Below, one piece after another: positions 24,966 through 38,185 of a stretch of 64,000 bases of DNA. The notes below the pieces were generated by a model, which saw only the letters and a list, made by a program, of their open reading frames with translations, searched no databases and had not been told where the DNA came from. This stretch comes from Mangifera indica (Eukaryota > Streptophyta > Magnoliopsida > Sapindales > Anacardiaceae): contig NC_058152.1 of the NCBI RefSeq assembly GCF_011075055.1, positions 8,804,001-8,868,000 on the forward strand. Reading direction: 5' to 3'. Positions within the stretch are counted from its first letter, which is position 1; the number at the start of each line of letters is the position of its first letter. Position numbers and translations under genes: made by a program.

Positions 24966-26190
24966 GAGGATATGTCATCTTTGGAGACAACACAAAGGAT
25001 AAAATTATTGGCATAAGAGTTATTAGTAACAATTTTCATACTATTATTGAAAATATTATTTTGGTTAACAGTATTAAGCATAATCTTCTTAGTTTTAGTC
25101 AATTATGTCACAAAGGATTTAAAATCATTTTTTAGCCAAATAGTTGCATTATGTAAAATATGAATGATAAGAAGCTAATTTTTATTGGAAATAGATATGA
25201 AAAAGTTTACACTATAAATGTAGAAAATGCATCTTATGAAAATCTATGTTTTTTCGTATTGCATAAAAATAGTTGGTTGTGACATAGAAGGTTAGGTTAT
25301 GTCAGCATAGATTTGATTTAAAAATTTTTCAAGAAAAAGCTTGTCAAAGGTCTTTCAAAAATAGGTTTTGTTAAAGATAAAACTTAGGATGCATGCCAAT
25401 TTGGCAAATAAACAAAAAGTTATTTCAAAAGCAAAACTCATATTTCCACATCCAGATATTTACAACTTTTACATATTAATCTTATTGGTCCTTCAAAAGC
25501 TGCAAGTCTAAATGGAAAATATTATGTTTTTGTTATTGTTGATGATTTTTCAAGATTTACTTAGGTATTTTTTCTTGTATCAAAAGATGAATCTCTCCAT
25601 GCTTTTTCAAAATTTGCCAAGAAAATATAAAAGGAAAAAGAAATGCATATTTCTTGCATTAGGAGTAATCATGGAATATAATTTGAAAATCATTTTTTTG
25701 AAAACTTTTATGATGAGCATGGTATAAAACATTAATTCTCTTGTCCTAGAACCCTTCAACAAAATAGTGTAGTTGAAAGGAAGAATAAGACAATTTAAGA
25801 TATGACTAGAACCATACTTAATAAAAAAGTTTTACTTAAATATTTTTAGGTGAAAGTCGTAAACACCACACCTTATGTTTTAAATTGTGTTTTAATAAGA
25901 TTATCCTTATATAAAACTCTTTATGAACTTTTGAAAAAAAAAGAAGCCAAATATTAGTTATTTTAAAGTTTTTGGATGCAAGTGCTTTATTTTGAACACA
26001 AAAGAAAATTTAGGAAAATTTGATTTAAAATTGGACATTGGCATCTTTCTTTGATATTTTTCATTTAGAAAAGCATATAAGGTGTTTAACAAAAGGGCAC
26101 TAGTAGTTGAAAAATCTATGTATATTATTTTTTATGAATCTAATCCTTTAACTAGTGCGCAAATTGATATTGATGATGATTAAATTAAAA
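24947..26190 (+). pseudogene. Protease remnant, pre-integrase and integrase domains of the outer Copia element
   Basis: Translation in order shows RGYVIFGDNTKDKIIGI (end of the aspartic protease / linker), NLLSFSQLCHKGFKIIF, a pre-integrase zinc region, then integrase segments LINLIGPSKAASLNGKYYVF, VIVDDFSRFT and QQNSVVERKN. The first catalytic Asp of the usual LHMDLFGP motif has become Asn. The protease active-site DSG was not found. About one stop occurs every 30 codons, many where Trp or Gln is expected. No functional product is possible. Confidence 0.8.
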
Positions 26191-26399
26191 ATAGAGACCA
26201 AACAAAAATTCATGATTCACTAAATGAGGTTAAGGATGAGACAAAACAAGAGGCAAAATATAAAGAAGATAACGATCTCCCTAAGGCTTATAGGTATGCA
26301 AATACTCATCCTAAAGAATTGATGATTGATGAGGAAACTTAGGATGTTAAAACATGATCATCTTTCAATATTTAAAATAATTTTGAATTTCTTTCATAA

Positions 26400-27150
26400 T
26401 TTAAACCAAAAACATTTCATGATGCATTAAATGATGAGTTTTGGATTTTAGTTATATAAGAGGAACTAAATCAGTTTGAAAAAAAAATAATGTTTGGGAA
26501 GTAGTCTCTCATCCGGATGACCAATCCATTGACACAAAATAAGGTTTTTAGAAATACAACGGATGAATCCAAAGTGGTTGTTAGAAATAAAGCTAGATTA
26601 GTGGTTTAATGCTACAACCAAGAAAGGGGAATAAATTTTGAACAAACTTTTACACTGATAGCTAGACTAGAATCTATTAGGATGCTTTTGAAATTTGCAT
26701 ATTCTAAAAATTTTATTTTATATTAAATGAATGGCAAAAGTTCTTTTTAAAATGTATTTATCACGGGGGAAGCTTATGTTGAACAACCTTCTGGGTTTAA
26801 AAGCCATGATTTTTCAAGTCATATTTTTAAACTTCAAAAAACTTTTTATGGTTTAAAACAAGCACCTCGCGTATGGTATGAACATTTGAGAAAATTTGTG
26901 CTTGAAAAAGGATTTTGCATTGGAAAAGTAGATACTGCATTGTTTATTAAGCATAAAGAAATGATATACTCTTAGTTTAAATTTATGTTAATAATATCAT
27001 TTTTTGTTCTACTAATGTCTCTTTGTGTGAGGAATTTTCAAATCTTATGAGCAAATAGTTTGAAATGAGTATGATGGGAAAACTCAAGTATTTTCTCGGA
27101 CTTAACATCAAACTTAGTAAATAGGGCATCTTTCATTAACTAAGCTTCAT
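26400..27150 (+). pseudogene. Reverse transcriptase remnant of the outer Copia element
   Basis: Recognisable Copia RT blocks: EQPSGFKSHDFSSHIFKLQK, then FYGLKQAPRVWYEHLRKF, then KVDTALFIKHK. The active-site segment at 26984-26995 reads YVNN instead of YVDD, losing both catalytic Asp residues. Next come LMSLC and MSMMGKLKYFLGL, the usual linker to RNase H. Shifts and stops interrupt the frame. Confidence 0.85.
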
Positions 27151-27419
27151 AAATCAAAGACTTACTAAAAAAGTTTGGCATGGAGGGACTAAAAGACTAA
27201 AACCCTCAAGTACACCAATGAGTTCAAATATCAAGCTCACCAAAGATGAAAGTGGGTCAAACATTGATGTCACAATGTATAGAGACATAATTGACTCTCT
27301 TTTATATTTAATTGCTAGTAGACCTCGATATTATTTTTATGTGTGCATGTTTGTCTGATTCCAATCATATCCCAAGGAATCCTATTTAAAAGTCATTAAA
27401 AGAATTTTCAAATATTTGC

Positions 27420-27925
27420 ATGACATTAGATTTTTGGGCTTATAATATCCTAGAGATACTTCATTTCACCTAGTGATTTATTCGAATGTTGACTTTGCTG
27501 GGAGCCAAGTCAATAGAAAAAAGTACTAGCGGTATTTGCTATTTTCTAGGTCATGCATTAGTTTCATGGGTTTCAAGAAAACAAAACTTTGTAACTTTAT
27601 CGATAGCTACAACGGAATATATTATCACCGGTAGTTGTTGTACCCAAGTCTTGTGAATACAACAAACCTTGAAGGATTATGAAGTTAGCCTATCTAAAAC
27701 TCCAATCTTATGTGACAACACAATTGTCATTAGCTTATCCAAAAATCCTATTCAATACTATCAAACCAAGATATTAAAATTAGATATCATTTTATGAGAG
27801 ACTATATTCAAAAGGGTGACATTTTTCTAAACTTTGTGTCCATTAAAAATCAACTTACGGATATTTTTTCAAAACATCTTGGGGAAGAACCTTTTTTGCA
27901 AAATAAGAGATGAACTTGGGATCGT
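27420..27925 (+). pseudogene. RNase H and C-terminal remnant of the outer Copia element
   Basis: STSGICYFLGHALVSWVSRK and NFVTLSIATTEYII are Copia RNase H blocks. The tail CKIRDELGIVES is the usual end of Sirevirus pol. Frame breaks occur in between. Confidence 0.8.
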
Positions 27926-28156
27926 GGAATCACCATATTAGCATTTGCACTTACCTGTCATTGTGATTGTAGTGATTTGATTGAATTGAAAATGTCAATA
28001 TATATTTTATGCATCATTTCATGTTTGATCATATTTAATAGAAATCTTTTCATTGGTTTACCCTTGAAAATCATATTTCCTATGTATGTGTTCATGTATT
28101 TTAGTCTTCCTTTGCCTTATTAGATATATCCTTTGCTTATTTCTTTATGATAATGA

Positions 28157-28734
28157 CAAGGGGGAGAAATTATGATATGTGATATACGTATCTTTGATAG
28201 GGATATTTGAGATGAATGGAAATTTGATATTTGATATATAACATTGATATGAATATTTTGTTGATCGTTTATATGTGTTCATACTTTTTTGTTTTCCTTT
28301 GTCTTATTGACTATATATCTTGCTTATTTCTTTTTTATTATGACAAAGGGTGAGAAGTAATAAGTGTTATATTCTATATTTGAGTATAGATATATTTGAC
28401 TATCAAAGATATGGATATATTTGATTAAGTGATTATGGAGGATTATGGATATATTTGATTAAGTGATTACAGAGGATTATGGATGTGATATTGATTGTTG
28501 TAGTGGATATTTTGATGTGGTTGATATGGGATATATGACATTACTATGAATTGCATTATTATTTGTTCATGGTGCATATATTCGGGGGGAGGAACCTTTA
28601 TTTTTTAAGGGCCACTTTTGCAAAATTTTCTTAAAAATCAAGTGTTTCTTAATTTCAAGTAAATACATTCATTGATATATTTTATAAAATTCATTGAAGT
28701 GCATATGTGTTGTTATCATAAAAAATGGGGAGAT
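28157..28734 (+). other. Polypurine tracts upstream of the 3' LTR
   Basis: The functional tract AAAAATGGGGAGAT is at 28721-28734, touching the 3' LTR. Two further purine tracts, GACAAGGGGGAGAAATTATG near 28157 and GACAAAGGGTGAGAAG near 28340, precede it. Repeated polypurine tracts are described for Sireviruses. Confidence 0.65.
28412..28479. repeat. 34-bp direct tandem repeat, two copies
   Basis: TGGATATATTTGATTAAGTG at 28412 and again at 28446, in the noncoding 3' part of the outer Copia element. Confidence 0.85.
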
Positions 28735-29787
28735 TGTTGACTAAAGAAGTTATTATGCTCTTATTTTGATAATAACAAACTAATTTGTTTCTAATCATAT
28801 TGACTAATAAATTTATTTGAGTATAAATTTAGATTACAAAAATTTATCTAATGCATTTAAAAAAGTATCAAGATGTAAATTAAAGACAAGATCCAAATAA
28901 AAAATTCTTGAAGATTTGAAGAAAAGGTCAAGTTTAGGTAGATATATTTGTAATGTTAAAACATTCATTAGCTTTGATTAAAATATATATTTCCATGTGA
29001 AAGTTCTCTCAAAAACTTGTTTTCATATTTTTCATACTTTAGGATTAAAGTATTATTTCTCAAATCTAATTAGTTATACTGATTTTTATCAAATTTCAAT
29101 GACCTATTTGAACTTATAAGTTTTGTGAACTAAAATATCGTATCTCAATGTACAGTTTGAATAAGTTTTCCAAAAATAGGTTAAATTGACATTTTTTATA
29201 AGTTTCAAAATTTTGGATTAAAATATTGTTTTTCAAACTTATTGAATGAAGTCAAATTTTTTTATCAAATTTCAATAACTCATTTGAAATTATGAAGCTA
29301 TGTAGACTAAAATTTTATATCTCAAAGTTGGTTTTGAAAGAGTTTTCCAAAATGGGTCAAATTGTCATTTTTCAAAGTTTTAGAGGAAAATTGTAAGTTT
29401 TTGAAATTTATGGGGTAAAATTTAATAAAATTTAGTTGACTAAATTTGACCAATTGAACTTTTCGATGACAGCTTTCGGATTATCTAAAAGCCATTTATT
29501 TTAGCTTTTAGAAATTCAATCAACTGAATTCCTTATAGTCGACTGAATTATGCTATGAATTGTCTAACGGCTAGTGTCATGTCACATTTGATTAACTGAA
29601 TTGAATCTGGTTGACCAAATTTTGCATTTTTTAGAAAATTAAAAAAATTTTGTGCATAGTAGTAACTTTCCTCATTTTCCCCTATATAAACTAAATTAAA
29701 TCCACTTGAGCACAACTTTTGCCACTAAGAACTTTCATATATTTAAGAGCAAATTATTTTTGATTTATTCACTTACAAATCCTCTTT
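28735..29787 (+). repeat. 3' LTR of the outer Copia element, first part
   Basis: Starts TGTTGAC and aligns with the 5' LTR up to AATCCTCTTT, where the nested Copia element begins. It resumes at 37002. Confidence 0.88.
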
Positions 29788-30160
29788 TGTTGGGAATAAT
29801 CAAATATGTCAGGATCAAATTCTGTGAAATTCTATAAATAGAAATTTGTATACCTAGATTCAATTTTCGATGAAGCCTTTTCAAATACGGTGCAAGGTGT
29901 TAACGTTTGTATATTTCCATGACGTCATTTACCCACGTACTGATTTTCATTTGGAAGACAAGATCTATGCATTGGTTTCTGTGTGTTGAGTGGAGAAGAA
30001 TACCTTTGTTATAAAAAATAATGTTCTTCCTTTTTTTGGGGAGACAATTTGGACTTTAAATAAGAGTCTAACTGCCAATCATTAGCCCCCAATAACTGCC
30101 CTTTGGTAGTTAAGAAAACCAGGTTAGGTCGACCAGTCATGAGTGGACTCGAACTCAATA
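29788..30160 (-). repeat. LTR of nested Copia element D (left, 3' in element orientation)
   Basis: 373 bp beginning TGTTGGGAATAATC on the plus strand. Shares TTCAATTTTCGATGAAGCC and CAAATACGGTGC with the right LTR. The TA-type end is not the usual CA, so the boundary could be off by a few bases. Confidence 0.82.
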
Positions 30161-31837
30161 TCTCCCACTCACACATGATGGAAGACTCGAATCAAATACT
30201 TAGCCATAGAAATCCCATTTAGCAGTACGTTTCATACTTGCAAATGTGTCATGCGACCTTGCGAGTAACCTATACTTGGGAGCCAAAATACTATTCATCT
30301 GTTAGAAATAGCATAGCTGCTTCAACTCGAATAAAACAAAATAAAGCGTTAGACTCATAGTACCCCAGACTTACTCGATAACACTAACTCCATTTAATCT
30401 CTCATTTATCATTGTGTTATTTTTCTATGTATCCATGATCAAGTCCAATCTTCCATATGAGTGATATGATCAACCTGTCAATGGACACATGTAATATATA
30501 AGTTTTTCTCTTCTATTCGAAATTCTTAATTTAAACTTAGTTGTTTTTCTAGTTATGTTTCATATACCGAATCATGCATGGTCATAGGTTCCAAGCATAA
30601 GCAATACTAAGAGTAAATATCGAACAATAGCAAAAAGTCAAAAGGTATCAATATAAGGTAATCCTCATAATGTCTCACACAGTAAGGGAGTAAAAATTCA
30701 TCTTTTCACTACTTTAACTAGTCGTCTTATTTATGCACACATGGTATGAATCATGTGCTACAGTGTGTATTTTCTCAAATATCATTCACAACACTGTACA
30801 AATCTTAGTTTAGTTGTTACACCCAACGTCTAACTTGAGTTCTTAATCATCTTCAGACTTGCAAGTATTTATCCATATTAAGAACTCACATCTGACATTC
30901 ACAAGTTATTTGGATGTGGGAAATCTAAATCGGTCATTGTTAAATGTATTTATCTATGACCTCATCTTGATCAATCATTAAGGTAACACTTTTAACTTTG
31001 ATAAATCTTTTCTTGAGAAATTTGTTTTCCATTGGTACGTTTTCTCATCATCACATTTCTCAAGAATAATGTCTTATTTTTGCTCCCTCTCTCAACGTCA
31101 AAGGCGATTGCTCGTATGAGTGAGTCTATCTCTAATTTGTGTGACATTACAATCTTGTTGAACTAAAAACGATATGTATGCAGTGAAAACCCAAAAATTT
31201 CATAACACAAGTTTAAAACATAAAATGCACTTGAATTCATGGTTTTCGATGTTATATCAACAATATAATATATAAGTTCAACACTTATCAATCATAGTTT
31301 ATGCAATCCAAGAGATTTAACATGTGCAAGAAATACTTTTCTTGGACAATCTCGGTCCAAGGATCAGTGACCATACAATGTGTAGAATTATATTATATGT
31401 TCATTTCTCTTTTGGAAATAGAGTCTCTTACTAAGTTATGTATAGTGTTGATATGTTTGGTTATCTTATGAAAATTTAGGATCTTTTATTTCAACAGACA
31501 ACTATTACTCTAACAATATTGTCCTATTTATTCAGATTCACGAAGAATTTTCTTAACCAAACGGTTTCTTGCATATTTACTAAATAAGTTGTATACTAGG
31601 CTTCCGATGTGGATACATTTACACATTTTTATTTCTTATCGCTTCAAGATGTGAGCCCTTTTGGAGTAAGAAAACATAACCTGAATTTAATTTGTGTTGG
31701 TTTAAATACTTCACAAACTGGCATCTCAATAACCAATCAAATAGAAATTCGATCCTTAATCACATAAAAATAGTCTACAAAGCCTTTTAAAAAATATCAA
31801 AATTCTACATATAACCTCCTAGTGCTCTTTTCAACAT

Positions 31838-32460
31838 TTACTTATATTGACCAACTAACCCAACAACAAAAATAAATATTTGGGCATGCACGCACTGTAA
31901 CATGCATAATACATCTGATGGCATCTGAATAGGTAACCATTGACATTTCTCTGCTTCTATCTTAAGTTTTGGGACATATCTTTTTTGGCTCAATAATTCG
32001 TCATTTAACATAGAAATATCAAACAAGTAAAAAAAAAATGTGAATAACTATCCTTTGATGATCATCACTTACTTCAAATCATTTTTAGCTATCTACAAAT
32101 CATTACACATATTGATAGAAATACAAATTTGTCATCAGACTTCGTCACATAAACATGATGGTCTTTATAAATCATTTTAAAATTATAAGGTATTAACACT
32201 TATGAAATTTCATGTACCAATATCTGGATGATAGTTTTAAGTCATTCAACATCCTTAGAGCTTGCACACTCTATGCTTCAGACCTGTAACAATGAGATCT
32301 ATATCTCGTTTCACATAGATTTCTTTGTCAAGTTCTTCACTAAGGAAAGTTGTCTTGATATTCGTTCGATGTAATTCTAAATTCAAATGTGTTGCTATAG
32401 CTATAATCAAACATATCAAAGTAAATCTTATAAATGACGAAAGTATCCTTTTACACAATC
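31838..32460 (-). pseudogene. Reverse transcriptase and RNase H remnants of nested Copia element D
   Basis: At 32458-32255 the translation contains RFTLICLIIAIATHLNLELH, then IKTTFLSEELDKEIYVKRDI and HRVCKL. This is the Copia RT block normally reading VKTAFLNGELDEEIYM and ending in KVCKL. At 32026-31838 a segment ending QIFIFVVGLVGQYK resembles the TRPDI..AVG.VSRY block before RNase H. The frames in between are broken. Confidence 0.75.
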
Positions 32461-35400
32461 TATAACTTCTTATTGGTTATAGTTTTTCACTATAAATTGA
32501 AATTATATCTATTTATTGAGCCATCCGCCTTACGACTAATTCAAGAAATCTATTTATTCCTAATAAATTTTCAATTAGGTGGTAAGTCAACCAAAACCTA
32601 GACTTGGTTTGTTTTCTTTGTATTCTATCCATTCTTTTAATACATTTCAAAATTTTCTTATCAAAGGATGAGACAATTTCTTTTATTATTTTAGATTCTT
32701 CATCATCTTAGGGAGTGGTTATGAAAACCTCGTTTTCACTTCAAAATATCACTTGAATACTTTTGGACATCCAGTCCTATATAATTGAAAATTAATGCTC
32801 CCACTATCCGAAATAGGTTAGAGCTCAATTGCATTTACTCTCACTATCTAAAACAAGTATAGGTCTTATTTTTTAGGACTCAATTAATGGTCGTTAAGAT
32901 ATACCCATCCTTATTCTTTTCTCATCTCATTCAAATGAAACCTTTTATCAACATCATCTCTATTAAAAAAAATATTCTCTATGAATGTAATAACTTATAG
33001 TATAATTTCAGTTAATCTTCCAATGAAATCCTCCATAATAAACATATCCTTTGAAGTACTCAGCGTATCTGATAAATATACATTCATTTCTTTTTAGTTT
33101 TGATTGTTCAAATTTATGGGAAAATCTATAAATAGACATTGCTAACCACTAAGGTTACACAATCTATTAACTCAGGTTTTCTACCTAACTATAACTCATA
33201 GAGAGTGGAAGCAACTAGTTTAGTAGGCAATCAGTTATGTACACAAGTAGCAATAAACATCATATCATCACAAAGTGACTTAACCTTTTGCTTATGCCTT
33301 CATTGACTTAACCATGTCCAATAGAGTTCAATTATTCTTCTCTGCTACACTAGTTTGTTATAAAGTTCTTGGAATTACTATTTATCATACTATTTCTTTT
33401 TCATTACTCAATTTCTTCAACTTTTCAAACAACCACTCAAGACCTCATTGAGTTCTTAAAACTCTTATCCATTTTGTCTAGTTGATTTTCAACCTCAATT
33501 TCATATATATAGTGTCTAAAATAGTCTACTGCTTCTAACTTATGAGATACTTTCTCAAACTTTAGATTAGACCAAATTGAGCATTGTTATCAACACTAGT
33601 AATGAAATATGAGATACCTTCTCAAACTTTATATTCATATAAAAACATATACTTAAGTATATAAATTGCAAAGGAAGTCAAGCTCTTACAACCTTGTCGA
33701 ATGGTTTTCTAGAAGTTTTTCCAACAAAGCAATGCTCTTGTGTAGACAGTTTTATTTATGTGAAAGTTCCTAATAAACTTTCATAGGTCAATTTATTCAA
33801 CCCATCTAGGCTAACGTGCCCTAATTTAGCATGTCATATATTTGCATTCATATCCATATATATAGAAGAGACAAATAATGAAAACTTAACATTATTAGAA
33901 TGTAAGGTGACAAACACCATATAACCATTCCACCAACAAACCAAACCTACAAAAGTCAATTCTATCACATTTAAGTAAAACACACAAAGAAATTTAAATT
34001 ATATCCTAATTTAAGAAGAATAAGTGTTTTAACCAAGATTCGTTGAATATTTGGAGCATATTAGATTTTATGTAGGTATAAGATTCGACCACCTCGTAAA
34101 ACTCATTTGCTTGTGTTTGTTCCTCTTACTATAACCCTTGTATTATTGCCTACATACATCTAATTCGTTTTATTTAGAATTTGACATAAATCTATTAAAG
34201 ATCTTCTATCATGAGCTACTTGGTAGGTCACTTCTAAGTCCATAATTCATGTAAGATAATACTTAGTTAATATCATAGTACTAGAAATAAAGTTTCATTA
34301 CTTTATGCTTAACAAGACTATCATTTTTAGCTCTATTCATTCACGAGTGATATGACTCTCGTTGCTTCTATTGTAACTATTCATCTTGTTTGTGTCTCTT
34401 CTAGTACTTTTGCCACTCTCCCATTTCAATTCTTTGTTCTTATTCTTTGAGCATTATACGATCTCCTTCTTCTATTAGGACTTGAGCCACTTACTTTCAA
34501 AAGTTAATTCTGTAACGTATGCACGAGTACTAAGTTAGGTTGCCTCAAGGGTGTTTATCCTCTAATTCTATGTGATAAGAATAACTAACAAAAGTCTTTT
34601 CCTCATTATGGGTCATATGCACCTTCATACACTCCCACTATTAGGAAGAAATCATTTTTCTAAATGAACCTACTATTCACATATTAAGTTACGTCTAGCT
34701 AACTTCAGTTCCATAATCAGATTTGAGATTCAATCAAATTCAACAATCAACTGTCTTTATTTGGGGACTACAATTCCTCTAAACTTTTTAATCAAAAACA
34801 TATTTATAGCATATGTAGTTGAACATTACTAATACTCATATACTAGATTGTTATTCATGAAACTAATCAAGATATCATATGAAGTGAGTTTTGCTTCTTA
34901 CATACGCGATGTGCATCTACATCATATTTGTGTAAGACACTCATTTGAGTTTCTATCGCTTAGTCAGTTGTGCCTCTATCTTTAACTTGATCTACAGCCT
35001 CCAAAACCTTTTGCTCATCTAGGATATTATGCATTTTAAATGTCACATGTTGAAATTTTCCCTATTCAACATCATTCTTATTCAAATTAGCCATCATGTT
35101 TTAAGATGTTTTGGTTAACTAGATCTTAGAGACATATATATCAGACACAACGCTATCAACGAAATCAAATACACATTAATTGTTGCAATTACGCATTAAA
35201 ATTTAAAATATATCATGTAAGACATATAATCGAAAGTTCATTATATTCCCAATCATCTTCCATGACACAAATGTTTGACATTTTAAACTTTAATCTAATT
35301 GCGCCAATATTAATTTTGGATGAGAATTTTATTAAATTTTACCAATCTCAGAATTCCCACATTTAACAAATATGATACAACAAATGCATCATCTATTTTG

Positions 35401-36638
35401 ACTAAGACCATTTCATCAACCCATATTAATCTAAAAATCACTTTATCCAAATAAAGTCTCTATAAAATTTGTGATAGGTCAAATGCCTCGTATTTCGTTA
35501 ATTTTTGGGAATAACATCAAAGTAGTGGATATCTCTTCGTACATTACTAAGCGTTGCTCTATAGCAAGTTGTAACGAATCCACCTATCCCAAAGATTTCA
35601 AATTCTTGTTCCGAACAAGATCATTGATTAAGGGGCTCATATTTACGCATGGATATTATCTTTTTTCCAATTAAAAAAGTTCAACAGATTATTGATAGTC
35701 ACGACATGTAATGTGATAGTCCCTAATCAACAAAATTACATGAAGTAGAAACATGTATTTTGAAATACCAATATGTGTTTTTAAGAGTCGCAATGAGGTA
35801 TTATATGTCTTTATGTGCCATAAGACCCATTGAACACATACAAATCTGAGCACTACATAGCTTCCAAAGACAGAAATATGTTTCACGCTCCAAATTGCAT
35901 CGAAAATAGGTGTTCACATGCTATCACGCACCAAAATAAGTCCATACACTTCTTCACGTGCCAAGTCAATGTCGTACATGACTCCACGCACCGTAAAAGA
36001 GTCTGCATATGTCTTCATGTGCCAAGAATGAGCAAAATGCACCGTCACACGCTTGCATGCACCAAAAGCAATTTGTCATGCTCCTCCATACGCTCACATG
36101 TGCTAGTTAATGGTTCTATCAACCTGTTGACTATTGACTAGTCAATAACCAGAATGGGCTTCGATCGGGTCGAACTAAACTTGGTTAGCCAGTGGGTTAA
36201 CCCATTGACTAATGGGCTGGGTCATCGAGTTCAATTGGCTGATTATCAATGACTTTTCGGTGACTTCACCATGGGGCTTTTGTAGTCCACATGTCAAAGA
36301 GTCTTCTAGTATCAATGGTGACCTCCAACATTACCGAATTCTGGTGAAATAGTGGTTATAAAAACACGTCTCGGTTTTGGGTTGATTTCCATCGATTCTG
36401 GCATTATTTCAACTCAATTTTTCATTTTAATGCATGCAAAACTCTTCCAACCAATCATCCAACATGTTTACACTCACCAATTTCATGCAATTGTGGTCAA
36501 ATTCAATTCATGCCCGAAACGAATTTTTTTAATCAGAATTTCAATCTAAAAGCAAAATCCAGATTCAAAATTTCTACAGTATACATAATTTCATCCACTG
36601 AAAACATAGCATATACATATCCTAGACTCTGATACTAA
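32461..36638 (-). pseudogene. Remaining decayed gag-pol and leader of nested Copia element D
   Basis: From 36638 leftward comes the primer site (TAGTATCAGAG, 36627-36637), then about 1 kb of leader sharing a CAAAAGCCCC palindrome and TTGACTA repeats with element E. After that is AT-rich sequence where integrase and gag should be. Only short unconvincing peptide matches can be read. I place the coding region by position, not by clear homology. Confidence 0.5.
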
Positions 36639-36996
36639 TGTTTGGAATAATAAAAAATGTTAAGATCAAATTTTGTGAGATTTTGAAAATAGAAATTTGT
36701 GTAATCGGGTTCAATTTTCGATGAAGCCTTTTCAAATACGGTGCGAGGTGTTGACGTTAGTATATCTCCACGATGTTATTTATCCATGTACTGATTTTTA
36801 TTTGGAAGACGAGATCTGTGTGTTGGGTAGAGAAAAATACATTTGTTATAAAAAATAGCGTTCCTCCTTTTTTTGGGGAGGGAGTTTGAACTTTAAATAA
36901 GAGTCCAACTATCAATCATTAACCCCTAGTAACTGCCCTTTGACAGTTAAGAAAATCGGGTCAAGTTGATCCGTCATGGTGGACCCGAAGCTAATA
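36639..36996 (-). repeat. LTR of nested Copia element D (right, 5' in element orientation)
   Basis: 358 bp, starting TGTTTGGAATAAT beside the primer-binding site and aligned with 29788-30160. Confidence 0.85.
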
Positions 36997-37561
36997 TCTT
37001 CTTTAATCAAAACCCTTGCTTATACATTTTCTTGATTTCATTTGTATTGGGTTGCATGAAGCTTAAATTTTCATATACACTCTTTGAGAGATTATATTTC
37101 GAATTCATAAAAATTTGTATTATAAGAGAGTGCATTTCACACTTATTAACGCTAGAGAAAATTTTTAATGAGATAAATTAAGTTATAGCGCTTGTAAAGG
37201 TTAATAACACCTTAGAAACTATTTGTATTTTGAAGAAAAACTTGGTTAGAGTTTTGTCAACTAAGAATTAGTGAATTACTTTAAGGGAGATAGCCTGGAG
37301 AAGTGGACATGGGTTGTGCTGAACCACTATATATCTTTTGATTTTCTCATCCTTAAACTTATATTTTATATTATGTTATTTTAATTGCGTTGGTTATTTG
37401 AAATATCCCTTGACATTCTCATAAATTATATTAAAAATAGTTAACATTCATTAAGTTGTATAAATTGGTTTAATTCTTTTATTTGGTAAAGATTGTTTTA
37501 AATTATCTAATTCACCTCTCCCCCTTGCCCCCCTCCTTTTTTTAGACTATTCAATCCTTCA
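36997..37561 (+). repeat. 3' LTR of the outer Copia element, second part, with target-site copy
   Basis: TCTTC (36997-37001) is the second target-site copy of element D. The rest continues the outer LTR from TTTAATCAAAACCCTTGC to CAATCCTTCA, matching 21241-21769. Confidence 0.88.
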
Positions 37562-38185
37562 TAAGAGAGGGTGTTAATAATTTTTTAAGCCATTTTGGAG
37601 GGAATTGCAATAATTTTTAATTTATAGGGGCATGTTAAAATTTTCCATTTTAGTGTCCTAAATATGTTATTAGCAAATATTTTGGGTGAATTATTGAATT
37701 AAAGTATGCAAGGGGAAAACACAAGATTTTTCTTTTAAAAAGGAGTTAATGAAACAACATATTTGGAAGGGTAAAGATTAAAAATCATTGAGGGGGCAAT
37801 TTATTATTTTCCATTTCAGCTTAATAGGTACATTAGGAGCGTGAGATCTCATGTCAACCAAATTTTTCCTAAATTTTGAACCATTTTTTGGATTTACGAT
37901 TGCATTTTCTTTACGTTGTATGTGTATTAACTAATTTGTTTTGCAATTTTGTTTACAAAATGTAACATTGAGTTGAAGAAGAAATTAAATAGGAATGTGT
38001 ATAATTTGGTTTAAATTATAAAACTAGATTAAGTTGTTAAAACATTACAATTTGGATTGGTTAAGTTTTAAAACAGTTTGATTTAGATTAATAAATTTTG
38101 AAAAAACAATTTATGATTTGAGTTATAGTTTGGACAGTATTCAAACCAAACCAAATTGTAAACTTTTTTTTTTTTTAATATATAC
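37562..38185. other. Intergenic, no supported gene
   Basis: AT-rich, with GGTTTGG/AACCAAACC motifs at 38000-38160 that resemble the arms of the element at 5371-8225. No terminal motif pair was found. Confidence 0.4.

Larger units (their letters stand above)
29788..36996 (-). mobile_element. Nested Copia retrotransposon (D), minus strand, inserted in the 3' LTR of the outer element
   Basis: Direct LTRs at 29788-30160 and 36639-36996 bound about 6.5 kb of decayed sequence. The flanks are TCTTT (29783-29787) and TCTTC (36997-37001); the intact 5' LTR of the host has TCTTC here, so the 5-bp duplication is clear apart from one change. The primer site sits beside the 36639 LTR and the RT remnant is on the minus strand, so transcription ran right to left. 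It belongs to the same family as element E at the window start. Confidence 0.85.
20204..37561 (+). mobile_element. Decayed Copia retrotransposon, Sirevirus-like (outer element)
   Basis: It has long LTRs (about 1.57 and 1.61 kb), a Met-tRNA primer site, gag-pol remnants in Copia order (integrase before reverse transcriptase) and a polypurine tract. The TCAGA / TAAGA flanks at 20199-20203 and 37562-37566 look like a 5-bp target duplication with one change. Long LTRs, a gag zinc knuckle followed by KKIWVHK...MIWVPK, and several polypurine tracts point to the Sirevirus lineage. A 990-bp solo LTR, a 273-bp duplication and a second Copia element interrupt it. Dense stops in every frame show it is dead. 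Confidence 0.88.

Noticed and set aside
35830..36141. 103-codon plus-strand frame rich in His/Cys
   Set aside because: Antisense to the leader of nested Copia element D; composition comes from its CACGCACC-type repeats.
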